The notes under the pieces are model-generated. The model worked only from the letters and a program-made list of their open reading frames with translations. It was not told the DNA's origin and did no database searches. A stretch of DNA of 26,087 bases, from IMG/VR virus record IMGVR_UViG_3300046001_009725, positions 1 through 26,087 of that record, one strand, 5' to 3'. The position numbers were made by a program, and so were the translations under genes. Shown here piece after piece: positions 15,820-22,330 of this stretch. Source of the DNA: a virus. Within the stretch, counting starts at the first letter, position 1. Each line of letters opens with the position of its first letter.

Positions 15820-16146
15820 TCAGTCGGCGTCGTACCACATTTCAAAGTCGGCCAACATGCTGCGCACCGAGCGCATCCGTGGCGTAGGGTCGGGCCATTG
15901 CCAGACCTTCAGCGTGACCCGCAACTCGCACATGTAGCAGCGCAGGAAGTGGGCTTGGGACCATCCAACGCCGTCTGCCGGGTAGGCTTCGTCCTGGCTC
16001 CACCTCATACTGCCAGCCCCGGCGCAATGAGGGCAGGGCCCCTCGCGACCACCCCGAACCATGATCAACCGCAGCGACCGCTGCCGGCGAAGATTCACCG
16101 CGACGGTCTTCTCGGCCGACAGCTTCAACCGTCGATGCTCACCCAT
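15820..16146 (-). CDS. Zinc-ribbon protein (108 aa)
   Basis: A 108-residue protein on the minus strand. ATG 16146 is chosen over the more upstream ATG 16179 because of its strong GGGAGGG ribosome site. The N-terminal 30 residues are basic (EHRRLKLSAEKTVAVNLRRQR). A CPHC pair (Cys38, Cys41) and a CYMC pair (Cys70, Cys73) can bind one zinc ion, as in zinc-ribbon folds. The C-terminus is aromatic and acidic (VWQWPDP, FEMWYDAD). A nucleic-acid or protein-binding role is plausible from the zinc ribbon and basic start, but the family is not recognised. Confidence 0.6.
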   Translation of the reverse strand: MGEHRRLKLSAEKTVAVNLRRQRSLRLIMVRGGREGPCPHCAGAGSMRWSQDEAYPADGVGWSQAHFLRCYMCELRVTLKVWQWPDPTPRMRSVRSMLADFEMWYDAD

Positions 16147-16216
16147 CACACCCTCCCTCGCGCCCCTCGGCGCCACCACACCCCGCGCCCAGCCACCACG
16201 GCCGGGCGCTCAACCC

Positions 16217-16447
16217 TCACGCCCACCGCCGCGCCGCCGCGGCCCAGCCGATGTCCGCCGCGTCGCGCCGCACCAGCCGGCTACGGCACCGCGCGGCCTC
16301 GCCGGGGCTCATCGCGGCGGTCGGCTGCCACCGCTCACCCCAGCCCCAGGCCGCCTGCCACGCCCCGAGCGCGAGCAGGTGCGCGCGCAGCCGGGCCGCC
16401 GACGACGTGCGCCGCTCCGTGCGGGCGAACCGCAGGCGGCGGGTCAT
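16217..16447 (-). CDS. Small basic hypothetical protein (76 aa)
   Basis: A 76-residue minus-strand protein whose ATG overlaps the upstream stop in an ATGA arrangement. It is rich in Arg, Ala and Trp (RLRFARTERRTSSAARLRAHLL, then WQAAWGWGERWQ, then RCRSRLVRRD) and probably helical and nucleic-acid-compatible, without Cys pairs or a membrane segment. High Arg/Ala content in GC-rich DNA lowers confidence, but the tight overlap with its neighbour supports a real gene. Function unknown. Confidence 0.5.
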   Translation of the reverse strand: MTRRLRFARTERRTSSAARLRAHLLALGAWQAAWGWGERWQPTAAMSPGEAARCRSRLVRRDAADIGWAAAARRWA

Positions 16448-16806
16448 CGGTCGCCACCAAGCGCCGCGAGCAGGTGCGCCCGCTCAAGGCCCTCCACCAG
16501 CGCATGAGCCTCATCCCAGACGTCGGCGCAGGGGGCGACCGACAGCCCTGCATCACGGGCCAGCCCGCGCAGAAAGTCCATCGTGGCGTGGTCGGCGTGG
16601 TGCGGGCGCAGGATGTCCAGGCTCAGATACACCTCGCCCGCCACCGGATTGCCGTCCGGCCAAGTGGCGCGGCAGAGGGCAAGCCGTTTCGTCGGGAGCA
16701 CCGAGAGGATCACCACCGAGCCATAGCGAATGACGGATGGAGCCATGCCGGGCACCCACCGCCACCCCGGAAGGCGCAAGGTCCGCAGCCACAGGGGCGC
16801 GCTCAT
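16444..16806 (-). CDS. Hypothetical protein (120 aa)
   Basis: A 120-residue minus-strand protein coupled to both neighbours by ATGA overlaps. The N-terminal half has Trp-rich strands (LRTLRLPGWRWVPGMAPSVIRY, VVILSVLPTKRLALCRATWPDG). The second half is helical (YLSLDILRPHHADHATMDFLRG, DVWDEAHALVEGLERAHLLAAL). A His/Asp cluster (RPHHADHATMD) is notable, but no metal-binding family is recognised. It follows the Lar-like gene in the same operon. Function unknown. Confidence 0.55.
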   Translation of the reverse strand: MSAPLWLRTLRLPGWRWVPGMAPSVIRYGSVVILSVLPTKRLALCRATWPDGNPVAGEVYLSLDILRPHHADHATMDFLRGLARDAGLSVAPCADVWDEAHALVEGLERAHLLAALGGDR

Positions 16807-17141
16807 GCCTCACCCCGCAGCGCCGCGAGCAGCGCCACCCGCACGGCCTCCGCGTCCTCCTCGGGCTGCGTCAGGTGCGCGCCCTCGGGGTGGAGGGGCA
16901 GGTCGGCGGCGGCCTCGGCGATGAGGGCGCGCAGGCGGGCGCGCTCGGCCAGGGCGGCGTCGCGCTCGGCGCGCAGGGCGTCCTCGGTGGGGCGCGCGTT
17001 CCACTCTGCGGCCAAGACCTCAATCCCGCCGAGCGGGCAGCCGTGGCTGCTACACGCTGCGGTGGCCGTGCCCCACAACGATGTGCCGGGCCAGGGGGCG
17101 GACTTGCAAAGCGGGCAGGCCTTCAAGGCTGGGTCGGTCAT
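16803..17141 (-). CDS. Lar-like zinc-ribbon protein (restriction alleviation family)
   Basis: A 112-residue protein. The N-terminal 50 residues match the Lar restriction-alleviation zinc-ribbon pattern: CPLC (Cys9, Cys12), CSSHGC (Cys30, Cys35), then EVLAAEWNAR with the characteristic Trp-Asn-x-Arg (Trp47, Asn48, Arg50). The C-terminal half is a heptad-like helix (DAALAERARLRALIAEAA). Lar of the Rac prophage relieves EcoK restriction, but many phage relatives with this ribbon have no tested activity, so an anti-restriction role here is only inferred. It overlaps neighbours by 4 bases on both sides. Confidence 0.65.
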   Translation of the reverse strand: MTDPALKACPLCKSAPWPGTSLWGTATAACSSHGCPLGGIEVLAAEWNARPTEDALRAERDAALAERARLRALIAEAAADLPLHPEGAHLTQPEEDAEAVRVALLAALRGEA

Positions 17142-17284
17142 CGGGTCGCTCCATGCCGCAGGTCAGCGCGGCAGCTCAGGTATCGGTTCTCAGCCGCGCC
17201 CCACGCCACCACGGCGATGGCGAGGGCGGTGAGGGCGGCGCAGGCGGCGATCGGCCAGGGGCCGAGGGGTCGGGGCGGGGTCAT
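17138..17284 (-). CDS. 48-residue single-TM membrane protein
   Basis: A 48-residue minus-strand ORF from ATG 17284 to TGA 17138-17140. Its ATG overlaps the stop of the upstream gene and its TGA overlaps the start of the Lar-like gene, both in ATGA fashion. The product begins MTPPRPLGPWPIAACAALT and carries one hydrophobic helix (IAACAALTALAIAVVAWGAA, residues about 12-31) followed by a basic tail (ENRYLSCRADLRHGATR). The exact fit between two genes strongly supports translation. It could be a small inner-membrane protein; function unknown. Confidence 0.65.
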   Translation of the reverse strand: MTPPRPLGPWPIAACAALTALAIAVVAWGAAENRYLSCRADLRHGATR

Positions 17285-17679
17285 TCGGGCACCGGGTAGC
17301 CAACGACAGCGGCGACATCGCGAAGCTGCGCGGCGCTGGCCCGCTGCACAGCGTCCACGATGCGGGCGCGGTGGTCATGCACGAAGACGTCGTCTTCGAC
17401 GGCTTGGCGGTGGACGGTCGCGCCATCGCGGACGCCCTCGGCGCCCTTGGGTACGCGGTGGACCCTCCACGTGGGCAGCCCCTCCCATCGCGGGGCGAGA
17501 TGGGCGAGTACCACGATCCAACTACGTCGGTTCTCGGCGACGATGACGGCATCGCACCACATCGCGGAGCGGAGCGGGCCGCCGGAGCGGGTGCCGTCGG
17601 GGCGCTCGTAGCTGCGGCGTTGCGGGTCGAGGATCCACGCGGGGCTCCCGACAGCGATGGGGGCGGTCTGGTCTGGCAT
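17281..17679 (-). CDS. Hypothetical phage protein (132 aa)
   Basis: A 132-residue minus-strand protein starting at ATG 17679 with GGAG 7 bases upstream. The middle (IVAENRRSWIVV) resembles a recurrent small-phage-protein pattern around an RRSW core. It is followed by Trp-rich segments (WEGLPTWRVHRVP) and an acidic-His region (VEDDVFVHDHRARIVDAV), ending in a helix (QLRDVAAVVGYPV). No catalytic or metal motif is evident. It is the second gene of the small leftward block. Confidence 0.55.
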   Translation of the reverse strand: MPDQTAPIAVGSPAWILDPQRRSYERPDGTRSGGPLRSAMWCDAVIVAENRRSWIVVLAHLAPRWEGLPTWRVHRVPKGAEGVRDGATVHRQAVEDDVFVHDHRARIVDAVQRASAAQLRDVAAVVGYPVPE

Positions 17680-17709
17680 GGTGGGCTCCAGTGCGGTTGC
17701 GGGCGGTGC

Positions 17710-17730
17710 CGGGGCCTTGCGGCGGCCCCG
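17710..17730 (-). other. Intergenic hairpin in the small-gene operon
   Basis: A 7-bp perfect stem (CGGGGCC at 17710-17716 with GGCCCCG at 17724-17730) with a 7-base loop lies in the 63-base gap between two minus-strand genes. It has no T run. It is one of several GC-rich hairpins that fill the rare gaps in the leftward operons and may influence mRNA stability or processing. Confidence 0.35.
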
Positions 17731-17742
17731 TGGCCGGTGGTG

Positions 17743-17916
17743 TCAGCGGCCGGTGTGACGGATGACGCGGGCGCGCTGGGGCTCGCTGATGCTGGCGAGC
17801 AGCGCGTCGCTGGGGCGGCCGGTGCGGCGCCACGTCTGCGTGTAGACGTCCCACACGGTCACGGTGGAATCGCGGTGGAAGGTGATGCGGTCGGCGGCGG
17901 CGAGGGTGGCGGTCAT
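17743..17916 (-). CDS. Small hypothetical protein, first gene of the leftward accessory block
   Basis: A 57-residue minus-strand protein. ATG 17916 has GGAG 7 bases upstream and lies about 52 bases after the predicted transcription start of the promoter at 17975-18003; ATG 18003 falls in that promoter and is rejected. The sequence has a beta start (DRITFHRDSTVTVWDVYTQTW) and a helical end (SDALLASISEPQRARVIRH). As the first gene under its own promoter it is probably expressed early. Function unknown. Confidence 0.6.
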   Translation of the reverse strand: MTATLAAADRITFHRDSTVTVWDVYTQTWRRTGRPSDALLASISEPQRARVIRHTGR

Positions 17917-17974
17917 GGTGGCTCCGGTGGGCTGGGCCCGGTGGCGGTCGGCTGGTGTGCCGCCCCGCCCCACC

Positions 17975-18003
17975 GTCATACCATCGGCGCGTCGGTACGT
18001 CAA
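17975..18003 (-). promoter_or_regulatory. Sigma70-like promoter for the leftward accessory block
   Basis: Reading the minus strand, TTGACG (plus coordinates 17998-18003) and TATGAC (17975-17980) are separated by exactly 17 bases. The region is AT-rich compared with its surroundings and follows the 3' end of the Rad50-like gene. It would drive the genes from 17916 down to 15488. The operator-like repeat at 18004-18026 lies directly upstream of the -35. Confidence 0.65.
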
Positions 18004-18026
18004 CGCTTCAACGACGGTTTATCGGC
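18004..18026 (-). repeat. Operator-like 23-base repeat, copy C
   Basis: On the minus strand this reads GCCGATAAACCGTC, then four variable bases plus a T, then AAGCG, directly abutting the -35 TTGACG. It matches copy A (22735-22757) at 19 of 23 positions and copy B (22757-22779) at 18 of 23. Copy B also directly abuts a TTGACG -35. The shared position just upstream of two promoters suggests a common activator or repressor site. Confidence 0.6.
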
Positions 18027-18036
18027 ACTTTGTTTG

Positions 18037-20085
18037 TCACCCGTTGAAGACGGCGACCTCGACGGCGCTTTCGCCTGCCGTCTCCAGCACCCACACGGGC
18101 CCACGCGCGCTCAGGCGGCCGCTCCAGCCCTGGGCGCCGTCAACGACCACGGGGACGTCGGCGTAGCTCAGCAGGCCGCCGGGGTAGCGGGCGGCGGCGA
18201 GGTCGCGGATGGCGAGCCGGATGTCGCAGTCGGCGGCGATCTGGCGGCCGGTCGAGGCCAGCCACCACGGGCGGCCGTCGATGACGATCGAGGCCTCGGG
18301 CGCGCCGTCGGCAAGGGTTCCGAAGACCACGCGGACGCCCGTCCGGGCGGGGAGGGCGGACTGGAGGGCGGCAGCGGCTTGGGCAGCGGCCTCCGTCGGG
18401 GCCCGCCGGACGACGTCGAGGACGAGCTCGGCGCGCTCCACCTCGGCGCAGGCGGCAGCGTGGGCGGCAGCGGCAGCCCCATGAGCGGCCTCGGCCTCCG
18501 CGACCTGGGCCTGCCACCGGCCCACGGCGGCGGCGTGCCCAGCGGCAGCCCCAGCGACCTGGGCGTCGGCGGCGTCGTAGCTGCGGATCATCGCCTCGGC
18601 GCGAGCTCGGGCGTCTGCCGCGGTGCCCTGGAAGGCCGGAGCCACCACCTCGGAGGGCGCGGTCGGCACGGCGTCGGGCGTGGGTGGGGGCTGCCCCAGG
18701 GCGGCGAGGGCGCGGCTGTGGGCGGCGAGAGCGACCATCGCGGCCTGGTGAGCGGCGACGGCCTGGCGCCCGGCCTCGAGGGCCTGCTCGGCGCGGGTGA
18801 GGGCGGCCTGGGCTTCGTCGCTGGCCGCCTTGGCGGTCGCGATCTGGCGCTCCCGGTGCGCGGTGTCAGCACGCTCGGCCTCGAACAGCGCGGCCTCTGC
18901 GGCGTGCGCCTCGCCCTCGGCGGCCGTGCGGTTCTTGACCGCGTGCTCGGCTGTCACCACCTGGCCGCACGTCTCGCACGTCCCCTCGCCGACCATGAGG
19001 GCTTGATCGACGGTGTGCTCGGCGGCGGCAGCGCGGGCACGGGCCGACAGCACGGCCGCCGACGGCTGCGCGGCGCGGGCCTGCATCACGGCGCGCGCGG
19101 CATCGAGGGCAGCGGCGCGGACGGCGGCCTCCTCCTCGAGCAGGGCCCCGAGCCCGGGGCAGTCCCCCGGGTGGGCCGGGGCAGCCCCCAGGGCGGCGCG
19201 CCTGGACTCGTAGCTGAGGACGGCCGCGTGCTGCGCGTCGATGGCCTCCAGGGCCCGGCGGTGCGCGGCGAGGGCGCGCTCGTAGGCCTCCCAGGCGTCC
19301 AGCCGGGTCAGAAAGTTCTTGGCGCGCCCGGCGTCGGCCAGCATGACGCCAAGCTCATACCCGCTCTTCGTCGCGGGCTTGGCGGGCTCCGAGGCCCTGA
19401 GGTTGGTCAAGGTCGCCTCCCGCGCCTGGAGCGCCCCGAGGGCGCGCTCGCGGGCGCTGCGGGCCTCCGTCGCGCGGTCGGCGGCGCCGACCTGGCGCGT
19501 CTTGCCGCGGCCGCTGCTCGCCTCGACCACGGGCTCGTCGTCGCGCAGGTCGGGGACGTAGCGGCGGACGATGGCGCGGTGGTCTGCCTCGGGCAAGACC
19601 GACAGCAGAAGGTCGCGCAGGGGGCGGCCCCTCGACTGCTCGCCTAGCTGGGCCACGCGACCGGGCGCGAGGATGGCGAGGGCGATGGTCGGGTCGAGGC
19701 CGAGCAGGGTCTGCCACGCGGCCTGAGACGCCACCGACTCCACGGGCCGGCTGTCCGGCTGTCCGGCGACCTGGGGCTGCCCCAGGACGTCCCAGGTGCG
19801 GCTCCGGGCCTCCGTGATGCTGGTCCGGAGCGCGGTGCCGTCGGCGAGCCCGAGCGCGACCGCGGCCTTGGTCTCGCCGTCGCGGATGAGCTCAACGGGC
19901 CACGCGCCGCCGGTCGAGGCCGTGCCGCAGAGCAGGAGCGCGAGGGCGTGCAAAGTCGTCGTCTTGCCCGACTGCGACGGGCCGCTGATGATCAGGTGCG
20001 AGCCCTCGGGCACGGGCGGAATGCGGATGGTGGTCGAGGCGATCGGCCCGATGGCGCGGATGGAAAGGGTCTTGAAGGTCGGCAT
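18037..20085 (-). CDS. Rad50/SbcC-like SMC-family ATPase with CxxC zinc hook
   Basis: A 682-residue SMC-like ATPase, probably acting on DNA ends in recombination or repair. The Walker A motif is GPSQSGKTT at residues 35-43. Two long Ala/Glu/Arg coiled-coil arms (about 205-365 and 378-600) flank a CETC pair (Cys370, Cys373) near the middle, the position of the Rad50 zinc hook. The C-terminal domain has a signature-like STGRQIAADCDIRLAIRDL. Its Walker B reads VPVVVDGAQGW (Asp649 to Gln652), without the usual following Glu. No Mre11/SbcD partner is in the window. The start is ATG 20085 with AGGAG upstream. Confidence 0.8.
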   Translation of the reverse strand: MPTFKTLSIRAIGPIASTTIRIPPVPEGSHLIISGPSQSGKTTTLHALALLLCGTASTGGAWPVELIRDGETKAAVALGLADGTALRTSITEARSRTWDVLGQPQVAGQPDSRPVESVASQAAWQTLLGLDPTIALAILAPGRVAQLGEQSRGRPLRDLLLSVLPEADHRAIVRRYVPDLRDDEPVVEASSGRGKTRQVGAADRATEARSARERALGALQAREATLTNLRASEPAKPATKSGYELGVMLADAGRAKNFLTRLDAWEAYERALAAHRRALEAIDAQHAAVLSYESRRAALGAAPAHPGDCPGLGALLEEEAAVRAAALDAARAVMQARAAQPSAAVLSARARAAAAEHTVDQALMVGEGTCETCGQVVTAEHAVKNRTAAEGEAHAAEAALFEAERADTAHRERQIATAKAASDEAQAALTRAEQALEAGRQAVAAHQAAMVALAAHSRALAALGQPPPTPDAVPTAPSEVVAPAFQGTAADARARAEAMIRSYDAADAQVAGAAAGHAAAVGRWQAQVAEAEAAHGAAAAAHAAACAEVERAELVLDVVRRAPTEAAAQAAAALQSALPARTGVRVVFGTLADGAPEASIVIDGRPWWLASTGRQIAADCDIRLAIRDLAAARYPGGLLSYADVPVVVDGAQGWSGRLSARGPVWVLETAGESAVEVAVFNG

Positions 20086-20115
20086 GGTCGGCTCCTGAGG
20101 TCTTGAGCGGGTGGT

Positions 20116-20141
20116 GCGCGCCGGAGGCCCGGTCGGCGCGC
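20116..20141 (-). other. GC-rich hairpin upstream of the Rad50-like gene
   Basis: An 8-bp perfect stem (GCGCGCCG at 20116-20123 with CGGCGCGC at 20134-20141) with a 10-base loop sits between the 41-residue gene and the Rad50-like gene. No T run follows. It may tune downstream expression or protect mRNA ends after processing; it is not a classical terminator. Confidence 0.35.
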
Positions 20142-20169
20142 TGGGGGAGGGCTACGGGCGCCCGGCGGG

Positions 20170-20295
20170 TCAGTACCAGCCGCCGTTGCACTCCTCATCG
20201 TCGGCGGGGTCGGCGGTGGCGCCGAACGGGGAGGTGCTGATCCCGCACTCGGCGAGGGCGAGCAGGGCGGCGAGGGCGGCAGCGATGGTGGACAT
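20170..20295 (-). CDS. 41-residue hypothetical protein
   Basis: A 41-residue minus-strand ORF from ATG 20295 to TGA at 20170-20172. AGGAG lies 5 bases before the start. The N-terminal half is hydrophobic and helical (MSTIAAALAALLALAECG) and the tail is acidic with a second Cys (DPADDEECNGGWY). The Cys16 context, LAEC, is a poor lipobox. The good ribosome site and position inside the recombination operon support translation. Function unknown. Confidence 0.5.
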   Translation of the reverse strand: MSTIAAALAALLALAECGISTSPFGATADPADDEECNGGWY

Positions 20296-20312
20296 GGGGA
20301 CTCCTGGGGGCG

Positions 20313-20330
20313 CGCCGATCCCGGTCGGCG
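20313..20330 (-). other. Small hairpin upstream of the 41-residue gene
   Basis: A 6-bp perfect stem (CGCCGA at 20313-20318 with TCGGCG at 20325-20330) and a 6-base loop lie in the 72-base gap between the acidic-tailed gene and the 41-residue gene, just upstream of the latter's AGGAG. It could be a local mRNA structure; no terminator features are present. Confidence 0.3.
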
Positions 20331-20367
20331 GGCGTGGTGAATGAGGCGCCGGGACGCCAGGGGTCAG

Positions 20368-20829
20368 CTACTGCAAGCCGCCGAAGAAGTCCTCGCCCTC
20401 TTCCTCAGGAGCGGGCTCCGCGGCGGCGGGGGTCGGCTCGGCGAAAAGGTCCTCGCCCTCGGGCTGGGCCTCGGGCGCGGCCTCGACGACGGGCGCGGGC
20501 TCCGTCTGGGGCGCGTCGGTGCCGCGGTTCTTGCGCGGGCGGCCGCGGGTGGCGCGCGGGGCGGACGCGAGCAGGTCGTCGGGCTCGGCGGCGGGGCTCG
20601 GGGCGGGAGCGGGCGCCGGGGCGGGCTCAGCGGCCGGGCTGGGCTCCGGGGCCGGCTCGGCCTCGGGCGTCGGCTCGGCTTCGGTCCGGGTCCGCATGTC
20701 GTCCATGAGGCTGCGCGCGCTGGCGAGCAGGTCGTCGAGGATGGTCGCCTTTGCGTCGCGAAGCTCGCGGTCCGCGCCGATGACGAGTCCGAGCAGGTTG
20801 AGGGTGAAGTCAGCTTTGGGGGTCGGCAT
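20368..20829 (-). CDS. Low-complexity protein with AT-hook-like motif and acidic-aromatic tails
   Basis: A 153-residue minus-strand protein with GGAGGAG upstream of ATG 20829, embedded in the end of the preceding gene. Residues 1-48 are helical (LNLLGLVIGADRELRDAKATI, split by a basic turn). Residues 49-84 are a Pro/Ala/Glu linker (EPSPAAEPAPAPAPAPSP). Residues 93-102 carry a basic AT-hook-like RGRPRKN. Two repeats, EGEDLFAEP (about 124-132) and EGEDFFGGL (about 144-152), make an acidic-aromatic tail. The plan of domain, linker and acidic tip recalls ssDNA-binding protein tails that recruit partners. Direct function is unknown; it sits between the ssDNA-binding-type and Rad50-like genes. Confidence 0.6.
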   Translation of the reverse strand: MPTPKADFTLNLLGLVIGADRELRDAKATILDDLLASARSLMDDMRTRTEAEPTPEAEPAPEPSPAAEPAPAPAPAPSPAAEPDDLLASAPRATRGRPRKNRGTDAPQTEPAPVVEAAPEAQPEGEDLFAEPTPAAAEPAPEEEGEDFFGGLQ

Positions 20830-20832
20830 GGT

Positions 20833-21477
20833 CTACTCCTCCCCGCCTTCTGCGGGGGCTTCGTGGTGGTCGTTGGCGGCGGGGGCAGTCCCCCGGATGA
20901 CATCGGAGACGCCGGGCCAGCCGCTGAGCAGCTTCTGGGCAAGGCGGGCGCGGCGGTCGGGTTCGGTCGGGATCGTGGTGGGCTTGGGCAGCGCCGAGAG
21001 GGCCCCTGCGAGGGCGGCTTCGCTGGCCTGGAGGGCCGCGAGCGCGAGGGGCAGCGGGTCGCCGGTCGGGACCAACCGACACTGGGCCGGGGGCTTGCGG
21101 GCGCCGAGGTTCACCGCCACCGTGACCGCCTCCGTCAAGTGAGGCGCGCCCATGACCCGGATTCCGCCGACGACCTTGGAGCCGACGCGAACGGTGGGGT
21201 CTTGGCGCAGGGTCACCAGTTTGCCGACCCATCCGCCGGTCCGCTCGCCCCAGAGGTGCGCGAGGCAGCCGGCGGTGGTGCGGCAGGGAAGCCACGGCTT
21301 CAAGCGGCTGTCGAGGTGCACCACAAGCCGGTCGCGGTTCTGCTTCGTCTTCGGGTCCTCGACGGCCTCGACGCCGACGGCGACGATCCGCACGGTCTGG
21401 CCCGTCGTCGGCATGTCGGGCGCGCTCAGGAAGCGGCCGCCGAAAAGGGCGCGGTAATCGAGATCCTCGTCACTCAT
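20833..21477 (-). CDS. Probable ssDNA-binding / recombination-associated phage protein
   Basis: A 214-residue minus-strand protein that overlaps the RecE-like gene by 8 bases. The N-terminal 125 residues follow a common phage recombination-associated pattern: ALFGGRFLSAPDM start, a VRIVAVGVEAVED strand, DRLVVHLDSRLKPWLPC, AHLWGERTGGWVGKLVTLRQDP, then VGGIRVMGAP. Relatives with this layout (alternating strands, a GD/GxWxGKxVTL turn, then a dipeptide-IRV close) are encoded next to phage exonucleases and are thought to bind single-stranded DNA. The C-terminus is a helical, charged tail. The precise biochemical role is inferred from neighbours. Confidence 0.6.
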   Translation of the reverse strand: MSDEDLDYRALFGGRFLSAPDMPTTGQTVRIVAVGVEAVEDPKTKQNRDRLVVHLDSRLKPWLPCRTTAGCLAHLWGERTGGWVGKLVTLRQDPTVRVGSKVVGGIRVMGAPHLTEAVTVAVNLGARKPPAQCRLVPTGDPLPLALAALQASEAALAGALSALPKPTTIPTEPDRRARLAQKLLSGWPGVSDVIRGTAPAANDHHEAPAEGGEE

Positions 21478-22330
21478 GGGTCACCTCGTTGGGGTCGTCG
21501 TCGCCATAGGCCCAGGCTGGCAGGTGCAGCTCGGAGAGGTCGGGGGACTGCCCCCACATCGGGCCCGTGGACTCGTCGAGGTGCGCGACGTGCCGCAAGG
21601 CCTCGGCCCGCACCGCGGCACCGCAGAAGATCGCCTCACCCTGACCGAAGACGCCGAGGCTGACGACACTCACGTCGAGCATCGGCCTCGTCTCGTAGGC
21701 GATGATCATGGCCTCGATGGGCCGGGGGCTGATCCCGAGGGTGCGGCAGACGGCGCCGAGGCCGGCGCAGTAGTGCGCGAGCTGGGCATGGTACAGGCGG
21801 CGGGCGACCTCGGAGGCCAGCTTCCGCGGGGCGATGCTGGGCACCGCCTTGAGGTCCGCGACGATCCAGCGGTCGTCCTGCATGATGAGCAGGTCGATCC
21901 GGCCTTTCATCCGGCGCCCACCCTCAGCCCAGGTCAAGGTCACCTCGCCCTTGCCGCCGTCGTGCCGCACGAGCGGCCCCGCTACCGGGTGCGCGTGGAT
22001 GGCCGAGCGGACGGCCTCGACCTGGGCCGCCTCCGTGACGCTCAGCAGGTGCCGGTGAGGGGCAGCCGCGCGCGCCGCTTCGTAGGCTGAGCCCTGGCGC
22101 CGACCGGCCCAGGTGCCGAAATCGCGGCCAAAGGCCTTGGGCTCGAGCACGGCCGCGTGGCAGGCCCTGAGCATCCCGCGGTCGGCGGTGTCGTCGCCCG
22201 CAAGCTCCCCGCGGACAGCCGCGGCAAAATGCGCGGGGCTGGTTACGGCGTGTTTCAGCGTGCTCCAGTTCAGGCCCGGCAGCGCCTGATAGGCCGCGAA
22301 CGACAGGCCGGTCTTCATCGTCACGCTCAT
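21470..22330 (-). CDS. RecE-like PD-(D/E)XK exonuclease
   Basis: A 286-residue nuclease of the RecE C-terminal / exonuclease VIII type, which would resect double-stranded DNA ends for phage recombination. The start is ATG 22330 in an ATGA overlap; ATG 22408 lies in the upstream gene. Landmarks are LNWSTLKHAVTSPAHF near residues 20-35 (the family's SSTLKxxxxSPAHF element), a His at 58, Glu129, Asp146 in GRIDLLI, Asp159-Leu-Lys161 in VADLKAV, and YHAQLAHY with Gln183 and Tyr187. Together these give the E-D-DxK active site and its helical support. It is followed by the ssDNA-binding-type gene, the expected partner. Confidence 0.8.
   Translation of the reverse strand: MSVTMKTGLSFAAYQALPGLNWSTLKHAVTSPAHFAAAVRGELAGDDTADRGMLRACHAAVLEPKAFGRDFGTWAGRRQGSAYEAARAAAPHRHLLSVTEAAQVEAVRSAIHAHPVAGPLVRHDGGKGEVTLTWAEGGRRMKGRIDLLIMQDDRWIVADLKAVPSIAPRKLASEVARRLYHAQLAHYCAGLGAVCRTLGISPRPIEAMIIAYETRPMLDVSVVSLGVFGQGEAIFCGAAVRAEALRHVAHLDESTGPMWGQSPDLSELHLPAWAYGDDDPNEVTHE

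Noticed and set aside
17382-17398. Near-perfect 17-base palindrome around GAAGACG-T-CGTCTTC
   Set aside because: Lies inside the 132-residue gene and is explained by the codons for an acidic EDDVF stretch; no second copy or promoter context.
17371-19647. Long plus-strand frame (758 codons) opposite the Rad50-like gene
   Set aside because: Low-complexity Gly/Ala/Val translation that is the complement of coiled-coil codons; the opposite strand has clear Walker A and zinc-hook motifs.
20341-21663. Plus-strand frame (440 codons) opposite the ssDNA-binding-type and acidic-tailed genes
   Set aside because: Gly/Arg/Leu-rich shadow translation; the minus-strand genes have ribosome sites and coupled overlaps.
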